NCBI RefSeq assembly: GCF_000425265.1
Contig: NZ_AUDC01000011.1
Span: 496,001-560,000, forward strand
DNA length: 64,000 bases
Source: Maridesulfovibrio zosterae DSM 11974
GTDB taxonomy: Bacteria; Desulfobacterota; Desulfovibrionia; Desulfovibrionales; Desulfovibrionaceae
Reading direction: 5' to 3'
A program made the translations under genes and the position numbers. The notes beneath the pieces are model-generated. The model ran no database searches. It had not been told where the DNA came from and worked only from the letters and a program-made list of their open reading frames with translations. Below, piece after piece: positions 33,913 to 44,813 of the stretch (its first letter is position 1; each line of letters starts with the position of its first letter).

Positions 33913-35124
33913 ATGAGTAACAACGTAACTATTGATGCTAATGGTTTTTTCGGTGAATACGGTGGACAGTATGTCCCTGAACAGCTTCTTCCAATCCTGA
34001 ACGAGCTGTCTGCAACATTTGAAAAATATAAAGATGATCCCGATTTTATCCAAGAATTTCAATACTACCTCACAAAGTATTCAGGACGTCCAACTCCGCT
34101 TTACTTATGTTCAAACCTGACCGAAGAACTCGGCGGTGCAAAGATTTACCTCAAACGAGAGGACCTTAACCACCTTGGCGCACATAAAGTTAACAATACC
34201 ATTGGTCAGATTCTGCTTGCTAAACGTATGGGGAAAAAGAAAATTATTGCTGAAACCGGTGCCGGACAGCATGGTGTTGCCACAGCAGCAACAGCAGCCC
34301 TAATGGGGATGAAATGTACAGTCTATATGGGTGAAGTTGACGTTGAAAGGCAGAAACTTAATGTTTTCCGTATGCGAATGATGGGAGCAGAAGTTGTTGC
34401 TGCCAAATCCGGCCAAAAAACGCTTAAAGAAGCGGTAGATGAAGCCCTTGCAGCGTGGGTACAGGAGGCTGATGACACATTCTACCTTCTTGGTTCTGCT
34501 GTTGGACCTCATCCATATCCTATCATGGTCCGGACATTTCAGTCTGTCATCGGCAAAGAAGCAAAAGAACAATGTCTTGAAGACGAAGGCCGTCTACCTG
34601 ATTTCTGCATTGCCTGTGTCGGTGGCGGATCAAATGCCATTGGACTTTTTTCTGACTTTGTTGATGACAAAGAAGTCAAACTTGTAGGAGTTGAACCATC
34701 TGGACGCAGTCTTAAAGATGGAGACCACGCGGCGACACTCTGCCTTGGTGAACCTGGTATTATGCATGGCTTCAACTCATACATGCTTAAAGACAATAAC
34801 GGTGATCCTGCACCTGTTTACTCAATTTCCGCAGGACTTGACTATCCTAGCGTAGGGCCAGAGCATTCCCACCTGAAAGATCTGGGAAGAGCGGAGTATG
34901 TTCATGCTTCCGACAAAGAAGCAACTGATGCGTTCTTCAAACTTTCTCAGACTGAAGGGATTATTCCCGCACTGGAATCTTCACATGCACTGGCATATGC
35001 TATGAAACTCGCCCCCACTCTCGACAAAGAAAAGATTATTGTCGTGAACCTCTCTGGGCGCGGAGACAAAGATGTTGGTCAAATCGAAGAAATGATCAGT
35101 AGAGGCGAGCTTAAACTTCCATAA
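33913..35124 (+). CDS. trpB: Tryptophan synthase beta subunit (stand-alone)
   Basis: PLP enzyme joining indole and serine to tryptophan. The 403-residue protein has [12 protein letters not shown] near the N-terminus, the PLP Lys in HLGAHKVNN near residue 95, the catalytic-loop region [12 protein letters not shown] near 117, and the phosphate loop [10 protein letters not shown] near 240. These are signatures of TrpB1, the form that normally works with TrpA. No trpA or other trp gene is adjacent: a terminator follows directly. It is controlled by its own attenuator. AGGAGAG precedes the ATG. Confidence 0.95.
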   Translation: MSNNVTIDANGFFGEYGGQYVPEQLLPILNELSATFEKYKDDPDFIQEFQYYLTKYSGRPTPLYLCSNLTEELGGAKIYLKREDLNHLGAHKVNNTIGQILLAKRMGKKKIIAETGAGQHGVATAATAALMGMKCTVYMGEVDVERQKLNVFRMRMMGAEVVAAKSGQKTLKEAVDEALAAWVQEADDTFYLLGSAVGPHPYPIMVRTFQSVIGKEAKEQCLEDEGRLPDFCIACVGGGSNAIGLFSDFVDDKEVKLVGVEPSGRSLKDGDHAATLCLGEPGIMHGFNSYMLKDNNGDPAPVYSISAGLDYPSVGPEHSHLKDLGRAEYVHASDKEATDAFFKLSQTEGIIPALESSHALAYAMKLAPTLDKEKIIVVNLSGRGDKDVGQIEEMISRGELKLP

Positions 35125-35233
35125 AACAACACCAGTCCATTCATCTGCCAAGCTCAGATTTGCATCTAAACTGGATTATTTGTCCAATATTTTAACAATT
35201 GATATAAAATATACAGCTAATTTTTATTAAATA

Positions 35234-35280
35234 AAACAGCCCGATCTGGTGTGCCACGCATCATGAATCGGGCTGTTTCA
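35234..35280. terminator. Terminator between trpB and the cysteine-cluster gene
   Basis: Perfect 12-bp stem AAACAGCCCGAT / ATCGGGCTGTTT between converging genes, with A-rich and T-rich flanks. Confidence 0.8.
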
Positions 35281-35297
35281 TTACAGTAAAATAAATA

Positions 35298-36056
35298 TCA
35301 ATCTATCTGCCCTTGCAGAACTTCTCCTGAAAGCCATCTTTTATATGTCCCCTCGAAATCAATCATAATCAGCGATAAAAGCGGTAGGAACGACCCTAAG
35401 TTACCGTTTATTCCATATTTTTTCAGATATGCCCGCTGCCCTGTAAAAATCAAATCTTTCTGCACCATAACCATAGCATTTTGAGGGACCACCACTTTAT
35501 TTTGGCCCTCGTGACTCTTTACACAGGCATTAAGATCACTCGAAATCCAGTTTCGACAAACAATTGGACGTACATCATAAATTGAGCACCTGTTTTCATG
35601 TAAGAACGGGCATGGACTAAAATAATCTTTAACAAAGGACTTCAAAGATTTTATTTCCAACGGTGCAGCAGCTTCTATGCATTTCTCAGTATATCTGGTG
35701 AATTCAGATTCGTCGCAATTCTGTGCCAAATACAGGGCAATATTAAATGCTTCATGAGGCATTAGAGATATGTGCGAAGAGCAACAGTACGAACATCCTG
35801 AAGAACAAGCCAACTCAAAGTCAGGATCTAAGATCTTTACCTGCTGTAAGATTGCATCAAAATTAGCCTCAAATAAGCGAATCCCCTTCTCCACTAATTG
35901 CCGCGGGAAAAGATTATCTTCCGGAGTGATTCCATTTAAGTCAGCGCAAACAGCAAAACTCATATCCCGAAGAAACTTTATAACTTCAGGATGATCCTCA
36001 AATAGAGGCAGAACATGTTTAAGACCATCATCAACAATTCTATCAAATTTACTCAT
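35298..36056 (-). CDS. YkgJ-type cysteine-cluster protein (second in window)
   Basis: A 252-residue cytoplasmic protein. It has CSSGCSYCC near residue 100, then CPFLHENRCSIYDVRPIVCRNW near 160, the full C-x3-C-x2-CC ... C-x7-C-x9-C pattern of the zinc/iron-chelating cluster family. The pattern is more complete than in the copy at 5251. An N-terminal helical region of about 90 residues precedes it. GGGGGA precedes the ATG. Function within the family is not established. Confidence 0.82.
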   Translation of the reverse strand: MSKFDRIVDDGLKHVLPLFEDHPEVIKFLRDMSFAVCADLNGITPEDNLFPRQLVEKGIRLFEANFDAILQQVKILDPDFELACSSGCSYCCSSHISLMPHEAFNIALYLAQNCDESEFTRYTEKCIEAAAPLEIKSLKSFVKDYFSPCPFLHENRCSIYDVRPIVCRNWISSDLNACVKSHEGQNKVVVPQNAMVMVQKDLIFTGQRAYLKKYGINGNLGSFLPLLSLIMIDFEGTYKRWLSGEVLQGQID

Positions 36057-36110
36057 CTAATCCCCCGCAATATACAACTTAGCATTTGATTATTACTTAA
36101 AAACAAAATT

Positions 36111-36144
36111 AAAAAAAGTCCCCTCAAGCAAAGCCGGAGGGGAC
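36111..36144 (-). terminator. Terminator of the BASS transporter gene
   Basis: 8-bp stem GTCCCCTC / GAGGGGAC followed by seven T residues on the minus strand, about 120 bases after the transporter stop. Confidence 0.75.
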
Positions 36145-36264
36145 AAAACAACTCATATATCAAATGACTAAGGAGATAAGCATAGCAAGCTTACTTTTTA
36201 TAGGCTAAAGAAAAACTTCTACTCAGAAAAATCAAGTTTTCAAAAGATCACTTTCAAAAAAAGA

Positions 36265-37191
36265 TTACTTTTCATCTGGAGCTATTCGGCTTCGGTTAGC
36301 GAGAAATACTCCTGATATATTATGCCAAAGACTAAACAAAGCGCCCGGCAATGCACTGGCTACGCTGAAATATTTAGTTGCCAGGGCAACTCCTAAACCA
36401 GAATTTTGCATGCCGACCTCAATAGCCAAAGTAAGACAGTCTTTTCGTGGAAGACCAGCTACTTTACCAACACCATATCCAGCCAGTAGCCCCCCCAGAT
36501 TGTGCAGGGCAACAGCTGCAAAAACGAGCATCGGAAATGTTGCGAGCATATCGTGATTAAGTCCGATTATACACGCAATGAGCAGAGCAATGACCAAGAT
36601 GGAAACTGTCGGAAAAATATGAATGACTGGATCAAGTTTACTGCGCAAAAGACGCCTCAAAACAAGTCCATCAACAAGTGGAAAAATAACAATCCAAAAG
36701 ACGGATTTAACCATCGGCAAAAAAGGAATATCAATCTGCTGATTTAAAACAACATAAATGATTGCAGGAGTAAGAATTGGAGCCAGAAGAGTTGAAATGA
36801 GCGTCATCGTTACGGAAAGAGCAACATTAGCTTTAGCCAGATGAGCAATCACATTTGATGCAGTCCCCCCAGGGCATGCCCCGATGACTACCATGCCGAT
36901 CATCGCTTCCTGTGGCAGTCCCAGAACTGACGATAAAAGAACTGCGAGTAATGGCATAACTGTGTATTGTAAAAGAATCCCTAATCCTACAGCCTTATAA
37001 TTTCTTATGGCAACCACAAAGTCTTTGAACTCAAGAGTTAGTCCCATGCCAAACATAATAAGACCAAGACAAAGGGCTATATGAGGCTTAAGCCAGATAA
37101 AAAGGGATGGATCAATGAAAGCAATTGCACTCAACAAGACAGCCAGGAACAAAAAGTGCCTTTCAATAAGGCTACAAAAAGACGAAATCAT
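36265..37191 (-). CDS. Bile acid:sodium symporter (BASS) family transporter
   Basis: Sodium-coupled organic anion transporter family. The 308-residue protein has about nine to ten hydrophobic spans and the family signatures LIMFGMGLTLEFKDF near residue 45 and VVIGACPGGTASNVIAHLAKANVALSV (key part GACPGGTASN) near 100. GMQNSGLGVALATKYF near 265 also fits. Substrate cannot be told from sequence; pyruvate, pantothenate and other acids are known for relatives. GGGGGA precedes the ATG; single-gene unit. Confidence 0.88.
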   Translation of the reverse strand: MISSFCSLIERHFLFLAVLLSAIAFIDPSLFIWLKPHIALCLGLIMFGMGLTLEFKDFVVAIRNYKAVGLGILLQYTVMPLLAVLLSSVLGLPQEAMIGMVVIGACPGGTASNVIAHLAKANVALSVTMTLISTLLAPILTPAIIYVVLNQQIDIPFLPMVKSVFWIVIFPLVDGLVLRRLLRSKLDPVIHIFPTVSILVIALLIACIIGLNHDMLATFPMLVFAAVALHNLGGLLAGYGVGKVAGLPRKDCLTLAIEVGMQNSGLGVALATKYFSVASALPGALFSLWHNISGVFLANRSRIAPDEK

Positions 37192-37620
37192 TTATCCCCC
37201 AATAAAAAATACAATACTAAGAACTGTTTCGTGCTGTAGTGCATAATTTTTATCTACGCAAGTAAGAAAATTATGTCAGAAAACATAATTATTTTTATGT
37301 ATAAAACTATCTGCAAAATTATTTTTTCTTACAAACAGGGATAAAATCTAAATTTTTCATATATTTTAATATACACCACAAGCAAATATTCACATTCAGA
37401 GATTAAACATGTCATGAATATAACATGTGACTAAGTCAGTGCGATTGAATTGGAGGATGAGTTCAAAAAGGATTTATTCTAAAAGCAGAAATACTATAAG
37501 CCTATTTAGCACCCAAGAAGTATATCAACATTGATTAACAACATAATAAGACATTACAATCATAGTAGAATGTATCGACCACTTAAAATAAACCTTAAAA
37601 CAATTTGAAGGACAGGCAGG
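37192..37620. other. Intergenic region, no feature recognised
   Basis: AT-rich spacer between the Hpt gene (ending at 37621) and the transporter gene, both on the minus strand. It should hold the transporter promoter. No terminator hairpin for the sensory operon, RNA or ORF with a ribosome site was seen. Confidence 0.5.
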
Positions 37621-37938
37621 TTAACAGATCAAATATTTTAATTCATTAAGATAAACGCGATACTTCTGAACTAACGGGCCTAAAGCTTCAGTCATGCCAA
37701 GTTTAGAGACATCATGAATTGTTGTGCCCAGACGACAGAGCGGTGCGAGGCTGAAATTTGCAGCAGCACCTTTAAGGCTGTGCCCTAAACGCCCAACTTC
37801 TTCAATATTTCCAGAGTCAAGACTGCGTTCCATCATTTCCAATTCTTCAAACTGGTGAACCACAAAATGCGGTATTAGTTCCCTCAGGTCTTCTTTTATA
37901 ATAAACATACTTTGACCTGTCTCTTCTCCGGATATCAT
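37621..37938 (-). CDS. Hpt phosphotransfer protein
   Basis: A 105-residue stand-alone histidine phosphotransfer domain. The phospho-acceptor His lies in RLGHSLKGAAANF near residue 53, the canonical Hpt motif. It starts three bases after the stop of the hybrid kinase gene, with CGGAG upstream, so the two are co-translated. The Hpt would take phosphate from the kinase's receivers to an unseen response regulator. Confidence 0.9.
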   Translation of the reverse strand: MISGEETGQSMFIIKEDLRELIPHFVVHQFEELEMMERSLDSGNIEEVGRLGHSLKGAAANFSLAPLCRLGTTIHDVSKLGMTEALGPLVQKYRVYLNELKYLIC

Positions 37939-37941
37939 TCT

Positions 37942-40320
37942 TTACTCCGTAATTTTTATACTTTCAGGTAAATCAACCTGTTGAGATACAGCTGCAATTG
38001 AAGAACGTATTGTATCCCACTTAACAGGCTTAGCGATAAATCCGTCACACCCGGCAGATTTACTTTCTTCCTTGTGGTTACCTAAAATATGAGCAGCAAG
38101 AGCAATAATTGTAGACCTCATTCTCTCATCTTTTGCTTCTATATCGCGCATTTTTTTTACAGCTTTCATCCCACCCACTAAAGAATGATCAACATCCATA
38201 AAAACAATGTCGTAAATATTTTCTGAAAAAAGCTGAGCAGCCCTTAATCCATCCACTGCAGTCGTTACATCTGCACCTGTATCAGTGATAAAAAGTTCAA
38301 ATATTTTTCGATGATCTTCATTCTCTTCTACAAGAAGCACACTCAAACCTTTCCCGCTCTTTTGCTGAAGAACATTTTTAGTCTCCCAGGCAGCAGCAAG
38401 GCAATGCATCAAATCACTATCAAAGACAGGTTTAATTAAAATATAACCAGCACCTGCTATCCTTGCTTCATGTTTTTCCTCTTCTGTGCAGCCGGCTGAA
38501 AACATTATCGTAACCATGCTGGCAAGCGATCCAACATGCTGTGCCTTTGCAAGAAAATCAATAGCTGCCATATCCTGCATTTTACTATCCAGTAAAATCA
38601 GATTGAAAGAACTTCCACGATCTACGACAGATTTAAGATAATCAAGTCCTTCTTCACCGCTTGCAGCAGCTACAACATCAGCACCTAATGATTTTAACCG
38701 ACGGCTTAAAACCTCACGCACAGTATGATTATCATCAATTAAAAGTACGCTTGTTCCAGAAAAATCTGCTGCAACACCATTGGCTTCATTAACTGACTGT
38801 TTAAAAGGAATAGATAAGTAGAAAACACTACCATCACCGCTTTTACTCTCAAACCAGATTTTTCCATCCATCAGCGAGACAAGCCGTGACGCTGAAGCCA
38901 GTCCTAAACCTACACCGCCGAACTCTCTGCTGGTTGAAGAGTCAGCCTGCGCAAAACTTTCAAATATATCACAGTACTGTCCTTCAGGAATACCTATGCC
39001 AGTATCACGCACAGCATACAATAATCGGTCAAAATCATCTCCTGATTTCTCAAGACTAAGTCGCACTTCCACCTCTCCGCTAGAAGTAAACTTCACGGCA
39101 TTGGCAACAATATTCGTCAAAATCTGGCGGACACGTACAGGATCTCCTACAACAAATGCTGGTACGTCCTGATCCACATCACAAATAACTTCGAGATCTC
39201 TGGCATGTGCCGATTGGGCGAGACTTTTACAAACACTTTGAACATCTTTAGACGGATCAAAAGCAATCGGTACAAGCTCAATCTGACCAGATTCAAGCAT
39301 AACAAAATCTAAAATATCATTTATAATTTTCAGAAGCAGCTCACCTGCTCCCTTGAAAATTTCAACATACCCTACCTGCTCAGGATCAAGTTCTGTTTCG
39401 AAAAGTAAATCCCCCATGCCCAGAATAGTATTCATGGGAGTCCTTATTTCGTGGCTCATCATTGCCAAAAACTGACTTTTAAACTGACTGGCATTTTCTG
39501 CCTTTTCTTTAGCTTTTTCAAGTTCTTTAACTGTGAATGAGAGCTCTCCCAGAACCGCATTTAAGTGATTCTCTGCACTCACACGGTATTCAACCTCTTT
39601 GCTGAGTTTGAGGTTCGCTAAAGTCAGTTCTTTGGTCCGTTGCTCAACCTTCTTCTCAAGTTCATCATTCATATTTGAAAAATTGAGAGCTAGAGAATTT
39701 AGAGAACGAGCAAGTTCGCCGACTTCATCAGCCCGGCCTTCATGATTGAACTCCGTAAAATCACCATTGATAATACCTGAAGCCTGTTTTGAAAGCCTGA
39801 TAACAGGAGTGACAAAGGATTTATTAAGAAAGAAAATTATGAAGATGACCCCAGCAAAAGCTATAGCCAAGGAATATGGTAGCAAATAATATAGGAGATG
39901 ATGTATGCGTTTATTTACATAATTTTCTAAAAGGCCTACTTTAACAAGCCCAAGAAACTCACCATCTCTTAAAATTCTTTTTTCAACGAAAATCATTTCA
40001 TCAGTATTGAGTTTTTTATCTGTACTGAATTCGCTGTAAGGCTTTCCATTAGGATCATATACACCACAAAAAGCAATTGCCGGTGCAGTACAAGCACTGC
40101 TGACCAGTTCATCAAGCCTGTTGTGCTGATACTTAATGATTGCCTGCCCACTGGAATAAGCCACAAGAGAAGCAACACCATCCCCCTCTGACTTGAGTGA
40201 CTCAATTATCTCATTCTGCTGAAAATTCACAACAAAATATCCAAGCGGGCAAAAGACCAGTGCCATAATGAGTAAAAGTCCTAAAGTAACTTTATATCTG
40301 ATCCTAAAAAAATTAAACAT
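37942..40320 (-). CDS. Hybrid sensor histidine kinase with two receivers
   Basis: Membrane kinase of 792 residues: helix 1 about 11-32, a periplasmic region of about 110 residues, helix 2 about 142-165, HAMP 166-220, coiled coil 220-282, DHp with His290 in [11 protein letters not shown], and an ATPase domain. Receiver 1 follows (LLIDDNHT, Asp in [10 protein letters not shown]), then receiver 2 (LLVEENED, Asp in IVFMDVDHS). Receiver 2 has Glu-Glu where most receivers have Asp residues in the metal pocket. It is preceded 19 bases upstream by a BMP binding-protein gene and followed by Hpt, an arrangement of the LuxQ/TorS kind in which a binding protein feeds the kinase (inference). Confidence 0.9.
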   Translation of the reverse strand: MFNFFRIRYKVTLGLLLIMALVFCPLGYFVVNFQQNEIIESLKSEGDGVASLVAYSSGQAIIKYQHNRLDELVSSACTAPAIAFCGVYDPNGKPYSEFSTDKKLNTDEMIFVEKRILRDGEFLGLVKVGLLENYVNKRIHHLLYYLLPYSLAIAFAGVIFIIFFLNKSFVTPVIRLSKQASGIINGDFTEFNHEGRADEVGELARSLNSLALNFSNMNDELEKKVEQRTKELTLANLKLSKEVEYRVSAENHLNAVLGELSFTVKELEKAKEKAENASQFKSQFLAMMSHEIRTPMNTILGMGDLLFETELDPEQVGYVEIFKGAGELLLKIINDILDFVMLESGQIELVPIAFDPSKDVQSVCKSLAQSAHARDLEVICDVDQDVPAFVVGDPVRVRQILTNIVANAVKFTSSGEVEVRLSLEKSGDDFDRLLYAVRDTGIGIPEGQYCDIFESFAQADSSTSREFGGVGLGLASASRLVSLMDGKIWFESKSGDGSVFYLSIPFKQSVNEANGVAADFSGTSVLLIDDNHTVREVLSRRLKSLGADVVAAASGEEGLDYLKSVVDRGSSFNLILLDSKMQDMAAIDFLAKAQHVGSLASMVTIMFSAGCTEEEKHEARIAGAGYILIKPVFDSDLMHCLAAAWETKNVLQQKSGKGLSVLLVEENEDHRKIFELFITDTGADVTTAVDGLRAAQLFSENIYDIVFMDVDHSLVGGMKAVKKMRDIEAKDERMRSTIIALAAHILGNHKEESKSAGCDGFIAKPVKWDTIRSSIAAVSQQVDLPESIKITE

Positions 40321-40339
40321 TCAGAACCAATTTCCCATA

Positions 40340-41353
40340 TTATTTAACAGAGCAATCCGGATGAATCTCACCGGAAATAAGCTTAACACGTAAATCTTCA
40401 ATTTTATCCAGAACATCAGAAGATATCAAATGTCTGGTATACTTCATTTCGGAAAGAGCTACCCCCCCGTTAGATAAATCATACATTTTGATTCCTGGCA
40501 CAAAGTTTCCATCCAAAATGGATAGGACCTCTTGATACACAGCTAAATCAAGGCGTTTCATCATACTGGTTAGAACAAAACCTTTGGCCATATCATCTTG
40601 ATCTGAATCAACTCCCACAACATAATTTCCGGAATTGCGGGCAGCCTGAATTACACCATTTCCAGAAAGGCCAGCCACAGCGTAAATAATGTCAGCCCCG
40701 TCAGTATACATCTGCTTAGCTATAATATTCGCCTTCTTAGGATCTTCATATCCTTTTTCCAAATTTCCATTCCATACATACTTTACATCTATCTCAACAT
40801 CATTACCGGACAGTTTAACACCATATTTAAATCCATTCAAAAAATCTTTGATCACATAGTGTTCGTTACCACCGATAAACCCCACTCTTCCAGTCTTTGT
40901 CTGCCAGCCGCAAAGAGCACCGACAAGGCATGATCCTGAAAATTGCCCGAAATAAATGGAGGACACATTTTTGTAGCCATCAATTTTAGCATCATTAATT
41001 ATAAAATATACTTCAGGATGTTTTTTTATAAACTCCAAAATAAGATCATGATTAGCTGAAGAATTTATTACAATAATCCCACAACCTTTAAGCAGGAGCG
41101 AATTTATCTTCTCTGGAACATCCTTGCGTTCTTCCCCTGTTGTACAGACCACTACATTTAAATGCCGTTCATTTTGCAGTCTGCGAAGTCCGGATATGGT
41201 AATCCCATTGAATGAATCATCATCAAGAGTCAGGCCGCCTACAAGAAATCCTACAGTATCAGAATTTGCATGACTATAGACTGGATATAGGCATATACAG
41301 AACACCAACATAACCTTAGACAGAATCATTAAATTAACTTGATACCTGCCCAT
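40340..41353 (-). CDS. BMP-family periplasmic binding protein, probable sensor partner
   Basis: A 337-residue exported protein with a signal peptide (about residues 8-29, LMILSKVMLVFCICLYPVYS) and then the BMP fold: FLVGGLTLDDDSFNG, IIVINSSANHDLILEF, VGFIGGNEHYVIKDFLNGF and ADIIYAVAGLSGNGVIQAA. BMP proteins usually bind nucleosides for ABC import. Here no permease or ATPase gene is near, and the next gene in the operon is a hybrid kinase. I infer that it presents a ligand to that kinase. GGAGA precedes the ATG. Confidence 0.85.
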   Translation of the reverse strand: MGRYQVNLMILSKVMLVFCICLYPVYSHANSDTVGFLVGGLTLDDDSFNGITISGLRRLQNERHLNVVVCTTGEERKDVPEKINSLLLKGCGIIVINSSANHDLILEFIKKHPEVYFIINDAKIDGYKNVSSIYFGQFSGSCLVGALCGWQTKTGRVGFIGGNEHYVIKDFLNGFKYGVKLSGNDVEIDVKYVWNGNLEKGYEDPKKANIIAKQMYTDGADIIYAVAGLSGNGVIQAARNSGNYVVGVDSDQDDMAKGFVLTSMMKRLDLAVYQEVLSILDGNFVPGIKMYDLSNGGVALSEMKYTRHLISSDVLDKIEDLRVKLISGEIHPDCSVK

Positions 41354-41391
41354 AACGCATCTCCGTATTAAGCAAAGTAGGAAATAAGATG

Positions 41392-42891
41392 CTACTCCTC
41401 TTCATGATCAAGCAGTCCCCCAAGATCCGCACCTAAAACGCGTCCCGGCCATTTGTAGAAGCAATAGCCGTTTTCTTCCACGAATTTACGGATTTTCTGC
41501 TGCCCTCCTCGAGCAAACGGCAAAGAAGCAAATCCTATATGCTGTTTGGTTACCTCAATATCTCCAAAAAGATACATCAAGTTAAAAGGTACTGCTTTTT
41601 CAGGGTGTATCTCTGCCGGAACCACAAGATGCATAGCTCTGGAATTGCTGCCCCGGTAAACATTTATCTTACCTGTCCTAACCTGTTTTTCTTCAGTATC
41701 ATTCTTGAAAAAAGGCTCGATCAAACGCTGCAGAGTTCCGTCAACCTTTGCTACAGCAAGCCCGTAATTAGTAATCGGAACCTGCTGTCTATCACAATCC
41801 CTTATTCTTCTAAGCATATCAGCACGATCAGCCATGCAGGCACCGCAATGCACAACTAATTTATAATCAGAAAGATCCAGAGGTAGACCGCATCCTGTCT
41901 TGGATTCAAAAATAATATCTCGACCAGTATAGCCTGCAATACGGGCAGGGATCATCTCTTTGCCAAGGTCCTCAGCTTTCGGATGGTGTGGACAGGCTTC
42001 AACAATCAAAATACGATCTCCATCCCGTAGGTTGTCGATGGCATTGGCTCCCTGTACAAGTTGCTCAAGATTGCCTTTATGGCGGGCAAAAAGTATCGGG
42101 AACGTTGTCATAGAAATATCATCAGGAACCGTATCAAGAACTTTTTTGACAGCCTGAGAGTCAGCTATGACTAGTGCAGGACGCCTTTTATGTCCCGATA
42201 TAGTTTGAAAAAGTTCCTCCTCCTTGACGATTACAGCGATGCCACCGGCATCAAGAATTTCGCGCAGAACCTGAGATTTAGGAAGCCCCAAACGCCCTTT
42301 AGGAGAAACAGGATCATCACTGACTACGCAAATAACAAAATCTCCCTTCCCCATAAGATCACGCGCAAGAACAGGATCAAGCATATTTTCTTCAGGGGCC
42401 AGAGCCATTATGGATTTTTTAAGCCGTTCAATGCCGCGACAGTCTATGGTTGAAGTGGCTACAAAGCGAATTCCTCTGGAACCGCAAAATTCCATATCAG
42501 CAAGGCTCGGCCTTCTGATATCGGCCTTGTTGAAAACCATGACGCACGGGATTCCCCGTTCAAGCAGTAACGTTGTAAGTTCTCTTTCCTCATCGATAAT
42601 GCCGGAATCATCTGTAACAATAACGGCCACATCAACACTGTACAAAGCATCTCTGATAACCTTGGCCCTATTATCACCTGGAATATGGGCATCGGTATCA
42701 TAAATTGTTACCGGTCCCAGCGGATGAATTTCCGTACGGGTAAGAGGATACATTTCATCTTCATGTGCAACAGGACTTATTTCATCACTTTCAATACCTG
42801 AAAGAGCGCGAATAATAGATGACTTCCCCACATTGCTCCTTCCGGCAATAGCAATGGCAAGTCTTGGACTTTTTTCAACCTCAGCACTCAT
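41392..42891 (-). CDS. hydF: [FeFe]-hydrogenase H-cluster maturation GTPase HydF
   Basis: Scaffold GTPase on which the 2Fe subcluster of FeFe hydrogenase is built. The 499-residue protein has an N-terminal GTPase domain (GRSNVGKSS near 17-25, DTDAHIPGD, NKAD near 125) and a dimerisation region. The 4Fe-4S site motif is ACPHHP near residue 313 and HCGACM near 360, matching C-x-H...H-C-x2-C. About 85 residues follow where HydF of roughly 410 residues would end, including ending GRVLGADLGG. hydE and hydG are not adjacent. GGAGG precedes the ATG. Confidence 0.93.
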   Translation of the reverse strand: MSAEVEKSPRLAIAIAGRSNVGKSSIIRALSGIESDEISPVAHEDEMYPLTRTEIHPLGPVTIYDTDAHIPGDNRAKVIRDALYSVDVAVIVTDDSGIIDEERELTTLLLERGIPCVMVFNKADIRRPSLADMEFCGSRGIRFVATSTIDCRGIERLKKSIMALAPEENMLDPVLARDLMGKGDFVICVVSDDPVSPKGRLGLPKSQVLREILDAGGIAVIVKEEELFQTISGHKRRPALVIADSQAVKKVLDTVPDDISMTTFPILFARHKGNLEQLVQGANAIDNLRDGDRILIVEACPHHPKAEDLGKEMIPARIAGYTGRDIIFESKTGCGLPLDLSDYKLVVHCGACMADRADMLRRIRDCDRQQVPITNYGLAVAKVDGTLQRLIEPFFKNDTEEKQVRTGKINVYRGSNSRAMHLVVPAEIHPEKAVPFNLMYLFGDIEVTKQHIGFASLPFARGGQQKIRKFVEENGYCFYKWPGRVLGADLGGLLDHEEE

Positions 42892-43051
42892 TCTTCAACC
42901 TCCGGATCAGGGATAAACGTACATGAATAATCACAATCTTTTTTTTAATTACACTTAATCGATAACACTTTTTATACTATTTTTCATCCAGATATATTAA
43001 TTTCTATTATTTAATATAAAAAGACGCAATTATGCTTTTGTCACTAAAAAT

Positions 43052-43081
43052 AAAAAAGCGAGGCCCTATATAGAGCCCCGC
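43052..43081 (-). terminator. Terminator of glnS
   Basis: Minus-strand stem GCGGGGC / GCCTCGC (one wobble pair) with an 8-base centre and six T residues, about 35 bases after the glnS stop. Confidence 0.75.
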
Positions 43082-43115
43082 ACAATAATCTATTCCGTTC
43101 TGGCATGTATAAAAG

Positions 43116-44813
43116 CTACTTCACCTGTTTCTTTTCAATTTTTTTCCATGTATCCCGCAACGTTGCAGTTCTGTTAAACACCGGTTTTTCTGGAGTGGAA
43201 TCTAGATCAGCACAGAAATAACCAATTCTTTCAAACTGGCATCTGAACCCAGGTTCAACATTCCCCAGAGCAGGCTCAACATAACATTTCGGACGGACTT
43301 CAAGTGACTCAGGATTGATATGGTCTTTAAAATCAGAGCCGTCCTTGTTGTCCATAGGATTCTCTTTCGTAAAGAGATGGTTATATAACCGAACTTCTGT
43401 TTCTACAGCATGCTCAACTGAAATCCAGTGAATAGTTCCCTTAACCTTTCGCCCGTCTTTGGACCAGCCACCGCGAGTCTCTGGATCATAAGTACAGCGA
43501 AGCTCAATAATTTCACCGTTATCATCTTTAACAACATCAGTACAAGTCACATAATATGCGTATCTCAAGCGCACTTCACGACCGACTGACAGCCTAAAGA
43601 ATTTCTTAGGAGCATCTTCCATAAAATCGTCACGTTCAATATACATAGTCCGGGAAAAAGGAACCATGCGGGTCCCTGCTTCAGGATCTTCAGGATTATT
43701 CTGGAATTCAAATTCCTCAACTTGACCTTCGGGATAATTTTCAATGACAACTTTCAAAGGATTAATAACTCCCATATATCTGGGAGAATTCATATTAAGG
43801 TCTTCACGAACAGAAAATTCAAGTAGAGCAAAGTCTACCATATTAGCAGCCTTAGCAACGCCAATACGTTCACAAAAGTTACGGATAGAAGCAGGAGAAT
43901 AGCCACGTCTTCTCATTCCAGAAATTGTAGGCATTCTAGGATCATCCCAGCCTGAGACATACCCATCTTCAACCAATTGAATAAGACGGCGCTTACTCAT
44001 TACAGTATAGCCAAGATTAAGCCTTGCAAATTCAAGCTGCTGGGGGCGGTAAACACCTAGAGTTTCCAATACCCAGTCATAAAGAGCGCGATTGTTTTCA
44101 AATTCCAATGTACAGATTGAGTGAGTAATTTTTTCAAGAGAATCAGAAATACAATGTGTAAAATCATACATAGGATAAATGCACCAATCATCGCCAGTCC
44201 TATGATGCGAAGCCTTTCTGATACGATAAATGGTAGGATCACGCATAATTACATTAGCAGAAGACATGTCAATTTTAGCTCTCAAAACATGTTCGCCATC
44301 GCCAAACTCACCGTTCTTCATTTTTTCAAAAAGCTCAAGATTCTCTTCTATGGACCGGTTACGATATGGGCTGTCTTTTCCTGGTTCTTTAAGTGTTCCA
44401 CGATATTCGCGAATTTCTTCAGCACTAAGACTGTCTACGTAAGCCTTGCCTACTTTAATTAGCTGCACAGCAAATTCGTAAAGTTTGCCAAAATAATCAG
44501 ATGAATAATGAATGCGGTCATCCCAGCCAAAACCGAGCCAACGAACATCTTCCTGAATAGAATCAACGTACTCTGTATCTTCTTTAACTGGGTTTGTATC
44601 ATCAAAACGCAGGTTACATGTACCGCTATAATCTTTAGCAAGTCCAAAATTAAGACAAATAGATTTAGCATGGCCTATATGTAGATAACCATTTGGCTCA
44701 GGTGGAAAACGTGTAGCAACGCGCCCTTCATATTTCCCGGTCTCATTATCTTTATCAATAATAGCTGTAATAAAATTTTTACCAACGCTAAATTCATTAT
44801 TTGTATCTGACAT
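43116..44813 (-). CDS. glnS: Glutaminyl-tRNA synthetase
   Basis: Class I aminoacyl-tRNA synthetase that charges tRNA-Gln directly. The 565-residue protein has [16 protein letters not shown] (HIGH motif, about residues 36-51), LRFDDTNP, the KMSKS-equivalent VMSKRRL near 272, and a C-terminal anticodon-binding beta-barrel region. Length matches the bacterial enzyme. AAGGA precedes the ATG. Sulfate-reducing deltaproteobacteria that keep GlnRS do not need the amidation route for this tRNA. Confidence 0.97.
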   Translation of the reverse strand: MSDTNNEFSVGKNFITAIIDKDNETGKYEGRVATRFPPEPNGYLHIGHAKSICLNFGLAKDYSGTCNLRFDDTNPVKEDTEYVDSIQEDVRWLGFGWDDRIHYSSDYFGKLYEFAVQLIKVGKAYVDSLSAEEIREYRGTLKEPGKDSPYRNRSIEENLELFEKMKNGEFGDGEHVLRAKIDMSSANVIMRDPTIYRIRKASHHRTGDDWCIYPMYDFTHCISDSLEKITHSICTLEFENNRALYDWVLETLGVYRPQQLEFARLNLGYTVMSKRRLIQLVEDGYVSGWDDPRMPTISGMRRRGYSPASIRNFCERIGVAKAANMVDFALLEFSVREDLNMNSPRYMGVINPLKVVIENYPEGQVEEFEFQNNPEDPEAGTRMVPFSRTMYIERDDFMEDAPKKFFRLSVGREVRLRYAYYVTCTDVVKDDNGEIIELRCTYDPETRGGWSKDGRKVKGTIHWISVEHAVETEVRLYNHLFTKENPMDNKDGSDFKDHINPESLEVRPKCYVEPALGNVEPGFRCQFERIGYFCADLDSTPEKPVFNRTATLRDTWKKIEKKQVK

